Below are positions 61,872-64,000 of a stretch of 64,000 bases of DNA, one piece after another; the first letter of the stretch is position 1; the number at the start of each line of letters is the position of its first letter. The DNA lies in the NCBI GenBank assembly GCA_021155965.1, contig JAJNBJ010000001.1:276906-340905 (forward strand), given 5' to 3'. A program made the translations under genes and the position numbers. The stretch comes from Flavipsychrobacter sp. Lineage in GTDB: Bacteria; Bacteroidota; Bacteroidia; Chitinophagales; Chitinophagaceae. A model generated the notes under the pieces. The model was not told the DNA's origin. It was given only the letters and a program-made list of their open reading frames with translations, and did no database searches.

Positions 61872-62246
61872 TTATTCTTTATTCCCGAAATGACCTCTTA
61901 AGACAATAAATATCAACCCTAACACATTTAGTGTCGTTGTTCCTAAAAGTACATTTAGAACAGTATCTGAGAGATGAAGTTTTGAACTATTGCTAATAAG
62001 AATTATAAAAACAAGTGCAAGCCAAATCGAAACAACTGATGCAGCCCATTCTGCTAACCAAACCCTGTCTTTAGTATTAGATTTGTAACGTTCTGTTTGT
62101 GCTTTCTTTAAATCAATTTGCTCTTGAAGCGTTTCCGAGTCAATATCTTCCTTTCCATCAGAGGTTTCCCCGTCAGAAGTGCCTCTGTTGCCAGGAAAAT
62201 TAACCTCCTCTAGTAACTTTTTGAGAATATCAATTCGGGTTTCCAT
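61872..62246 (-). CDS. Two-helix membrane protein, candidate PanT toxin
   Basis: A 124-residue protein: a charged, probably coiled-coil N-terminus with an acidic spacer (residues 5-62), then two membrane helices (about 65-85 and 97-117) and a short basic end. It shares 17 bases with the end of the Panacea antitoxin-like gene upstream, so it is translated by coupling. Membrane-acting small proteins are among the toxins known to be neutralised by Panacea-domain antitoxins, which is why I propose a toxin role, but no motif of a known toxin is visible and the call rests on arrangement. Confidence 0.75.
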   Translation of the reverse strand: METRIDILKKLLEEVNFPGNRGTSDGETSDGKEDIDSETLQEQIDLKKAQTERYKSNTKDRVWLAEWAASVVSIWLALVFIILISNSSKLHLSDTVLNVLLGTTTLNVLGLIFIVLRGHFGNKE

Positions 62247-62694
62247 TAAATATAGGCGTGAAATATTCCTTTATGTATTCATCAGGTATTGGAGTATTCC
62301 ACTTAAATCCCTGTTGTTGGGTAGTCCTATGCCAAGGGCTACCTTCTTTGTGAGACCATTCAGTAAGCGTTAACGCGGATAGGTTACCAAAATCACTTAA
62401 TAATTGGATCAAAAATTCCGTTAGTTCTGCATCTTGTTTTACTACGTTCAGATATTCGTAATCTAGTTTAATTATCTTACTGTAGTCTATTTGTTTTTTT
62501 GCCCTTGGGAATACAGGCCCAAAGGGCCACGCTTTAGGCTGTTCATCAATAATCACTCTATTATGCTTTGCAAGAAAATAACCATATACAATGAAGAGTA
62601 ATTTTTGCACTTTGGTTACGTTTAATACAATTCCCCTCTCATTGGCTAAGGCCATTAAATACTTACCCACCTCTACACTATCGTATTTTCTCAT
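62230..62694 (-). CDS. Panacea (DUF4065/SocA-like) antitoxin-like protein
   Basis: A 154-residue Panacea domain protein. The core LTKVQKLLFIVYGYFLAKH pattern (here NVTKVQKLLFIVYGYFLA, about residues 25-42) and the motif QPKAWPFGPVFP (about 52-63) define the domain (Pfam DUF4065). Panacea proteins act as antitoxins that neutralise many unrelated toxins and also occur in phage-defence operons. The gene covers the usual full domain and is the upstream partner of an overlapping membrane protein gene, the PanA-PanT gene order. The intergenic region upstream (62695-62921) should contain the promoter. Confidence 0.9.
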   Translation of the reverse strand: MRKYDSVEVGKYLMALANERGIVLNVTKVQKLLFIVYGYFLAKHNRVIIDEQPKAWPFGPVFPRAKKQIDYSKIIKLDYEYLNVVKQDAELTEFLIQLLSDFGNLSALTLTEWSHKEGSPWHRTTQQQGFKWNTPIPDEYIKEYFTPIFNGNPN

Positions 62695-62921
62695 TTTCGC
62701 TTATTCCTAGATACAAAGGTATATAAAAAATCATTAACCAATATATGCGTGTAAATGGGTATAGGTGCCCTCTCAATGGTGGAAGTATAGTGTGAGGTTG
62801 CTGCCGCAATAATCCAACCACATATCCTGCCTATCCCCAAATCCCATAAATCCTGGTCCAGACCAAAGATTTCCCCCCCACACATACGTCTATATAAGCG
62901 GGAAACTAACTACACGCTCGC

Positions 62922-63626
62922 ATGAAGAAAATACTGCTCACACTAGTAGCTGGCGCCTGCCTGATGGCCGGCTGCCGCAAAGAACAAGGCCCGCCGCCCC
63001 AACTTGGGATCTATGGCCTGGAGGAGTTGACACTCTACAATACCGGTTTTTTTGTTGGCTCGTTGCCCATAACGGTACGGTATGATGATACTATAAATGC
63101 GCCGCAGGAAACGGTGGCGCTGGAGGTATCGGGTTTGCCGCCAAACGTGAGTATGGACACTGCCTGGCAGCACAGCGGGCAAACACCACTGCATACGCGT
63201 ATACTGCTGTACGATACGGCAGCCGACAGGGTGATGCCGGGCAGTTACCCCATCGTTATCACCATGCATGGGTCACGCAGCGGCACGCAGACGTTCACGT
63301 TCATGCTTAAGGTTGTAACGCCCACACCCTGCACCGGTAATGTAGTGGGGCAGTTCAACTTTTGTTTCAGCTACAATACATTCGTTTCTTATAAAGACAG
63401 TGTATACGACGATCCCACCATCCCGCAGAAGGTCTGGTTCACTAATTTTCACGGCACCGGAAAACAGGTGTATGCCTTGTTCAATTGCTATACGCACTAC
63501 CTGGAGATACCGCCGCAGGTGGTAGGCGGGCATTCGTACTGGGGTGGCAATATTTGTAAAAACAAGAAGGACCTGAGCCTGACGATACACAAAGACAGCG
63601 AGGTGTTTACTGTAACTATGCACTGA
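62922..63626 (+). CDS. Lipoprotein of unknown function
   Basis: A 234-residue lipoprotein with lipobox LMAGC at Cys18 and a Pro-rich start. The first half looks like an immunoglobulin-like beta-sandwich (EELTLYNTGFFVGSLPITVRY, TVALEVSGLPPNVSM and YPIVITMHGSRSGTQTFTFMLKV). The second half contains four cysteines (TPCTGN, FNFCFS, LFNCYTHY and NICKNK) that could form disulfides. No catalytic motif is seen. It reads divergently from the Panacea gene across 227 bases that hold no other gene I can support. It is the last gene in the window and is followed by the third hairpin element. Confidence 0.8.
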   Translation: MKKILLTLVAGACLMAGCRKEQGPPPQLGIYGLEELTLYNTGFFVGSLPITVRYDDTINAPQETVALEVSGLPPNVSMDTAWQHSGQTPLHTRILLYDTAADRVMPGSYPIVITMHGSRSGTQTFTFMLKVVTPTPCTGNVVGQFNFCFSYNTFVSYKDSVYDDPTIPQKVWFTNFHGTGKQVYALFNCYTHYLEIPPQVVGGHSYWGGNICKNKKDLSLTIHKDSEVFTVTMH

Positions 63627-64000
63627 TCTTATTGGTGCAATGATATTTGCCAACAGGATTTTTTGCCGAACTTACAAATTCTGCTGATGCTGAAATCCTT
63701 ATATCCTGCCCAAACCCGCGCCCGCACTGCACGCAAAAACCTTGACGGTACAGTTTCAGTACCGTCAAGGAAATTATTTTTTTTCAGCAAAAAATAACTC
63801 TCGACCTTTGTATGGTTAATACCTTTTTTCATTCCGGGGAGCGAAGGACCTTTACTCGCGGGTATAGATTCTTCACTGCGCACCAGGGCACATGCCTTTG
63901 CGCTGCCAATGACAAGTAGCTTATACGACACTTGTAAGTTGCATATTGTGCTTCTTTGCGAGTTTTTCAAGAAAGAGTTTTTCTTTATGTTTAATTAAGT
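63627..64000. other. Repeat-bearing end of window
   Basis: No credible gene is seen in the last 374 bases. They hold the inverted GTAC hairpin element (63690-63770) and a region around 63835-63905 with the GAGCGAAGGA ... TGCCAATGACAA style of a widespread Bacteroidota repeat. A gene may begin beyond the window edge. Confidence 0.5.
63690..63770 (-). repeat. GTAC hairpin element, copy 3 (one unit, inverted)
   Basis: Arms CCTTGACGGTAC (63740-63751) and GTACCGTCAAGG (63759-63770) frame a 7-base loop. Read on the minus strand, the G-rich tail GCAGTGCGGGCGCGGGTTTG lies downstream, toward the window interior, so the copy faces copy 2. Confidence 0.8.

Noticed and set aside
62691..62885. 64-residue frame upstream of the Panacea gene
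   Set aside because: It lies in the short promoter-containing gap, lacks a ribosome site and has no recognisable domain.
63629..63970. Minus-strand frame at the window end
   Set aside because: It reads through the GTAC hairpin element and a widespread repeat, so it is not credible as a gene.
1..64000. tRNA, rRNA, CRISPR arrays, riboswitches, or an intact transposase
   Set aside because: I looked in every gap on both strands and saw no cloverleaf-like sequence, no spaced direct repeats of CRISPR type and no transposase frame; a covariance search would be needed to exclude short RNA genes fully.

Overview
The window reads as a chromosomal segment of a Bacteroidota bacterium, most likely in or near the Chitinophagaceae. 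Reasons: several genes follow TAnnTTTG promoter boxes; there is a type IX secretion C-terminal sorting domain on an NHL-repeat protein, a type III (GlnN) glutamine synthetase and a TonB-receptor-like outer membrane barrel; and intergenic spaces are littered with short palindromic repeats typical of that phylum. Base composition looks moderate and even across most genes. I saw no tRNA, rRNA, CRISPR array, prophage or intact transposase.

Layout. 1-6.0 kb: a cut-off TPR-like gene, a LETM1-like small protein, a lipoprotein, an SdpR/SdpI pair with a candidate operator, a secreted six-repeat NHL protein and a secreted unknown. 6.4-13.6 kb: a TPR/class III cyclase, a tiny kinase-like protein, a threonine synthase-like enzyme, a 0.9 kb repeat-bearing gap, a PAS histidine kinase, DUF4240 and small membrane genes, and an orphan antitoxin-like gene. 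13.7-20.1 kb: housekeeping genes dxr, rseP, a Nudix hydrolase, lysC and hscA. 20.3-25.7 kb: smc bracketed by two related ParE/RelE toxin-antitoxin pairs. 25.7-31 kb: outer membrane barrel, YkgJ-type cysteine cluster protein, J-domain protein, AlkA-type glycosylase and extradiol dioxygenase.

31-42.8 kb (minus strand) is the most distinctive block: two paralogous AlgJ/AlgX-like SGNH proteins around an MBOAT acyltransferase, followed by four tandem paralogous polytopic membrane proteins of about 560 residues that resemble GT-C glycosyltransferases, then an APC permease. It looks like a membrane glycan assembly and O-acylation locus. 42.8-60.8 kb: glnN, a PagL-like lipid A deacylase with a phosphopantetheinyl transferase, DUF502-serC, DUF1015, an aldo/keto reductase, an AraC regulator, DUF4783, a MuiA-like protein, a PstS-like lipoprotein with a TPR protein, a DinB/BstA protein, PlsC, and a secreted nuclease-fold protein that has lost its catalytic histidine.

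60.8-64 kb is an accessory patch. It is dense in dispersed repeats and carries a Panacea (DUF4065) antitoxin-like gene overlapping a small two-helix membrane protein, a candidate PanAT toxin-antitoxin or phage-defence pair. Two inward-facing copies of a hairpin element built on GACGGTAC/GTACCGTC bracket this pair together with a lipoprotein gene. A third copy at 10.5 kb shows compensatory base changes in the stems, so the fold itself appears to be under selection.
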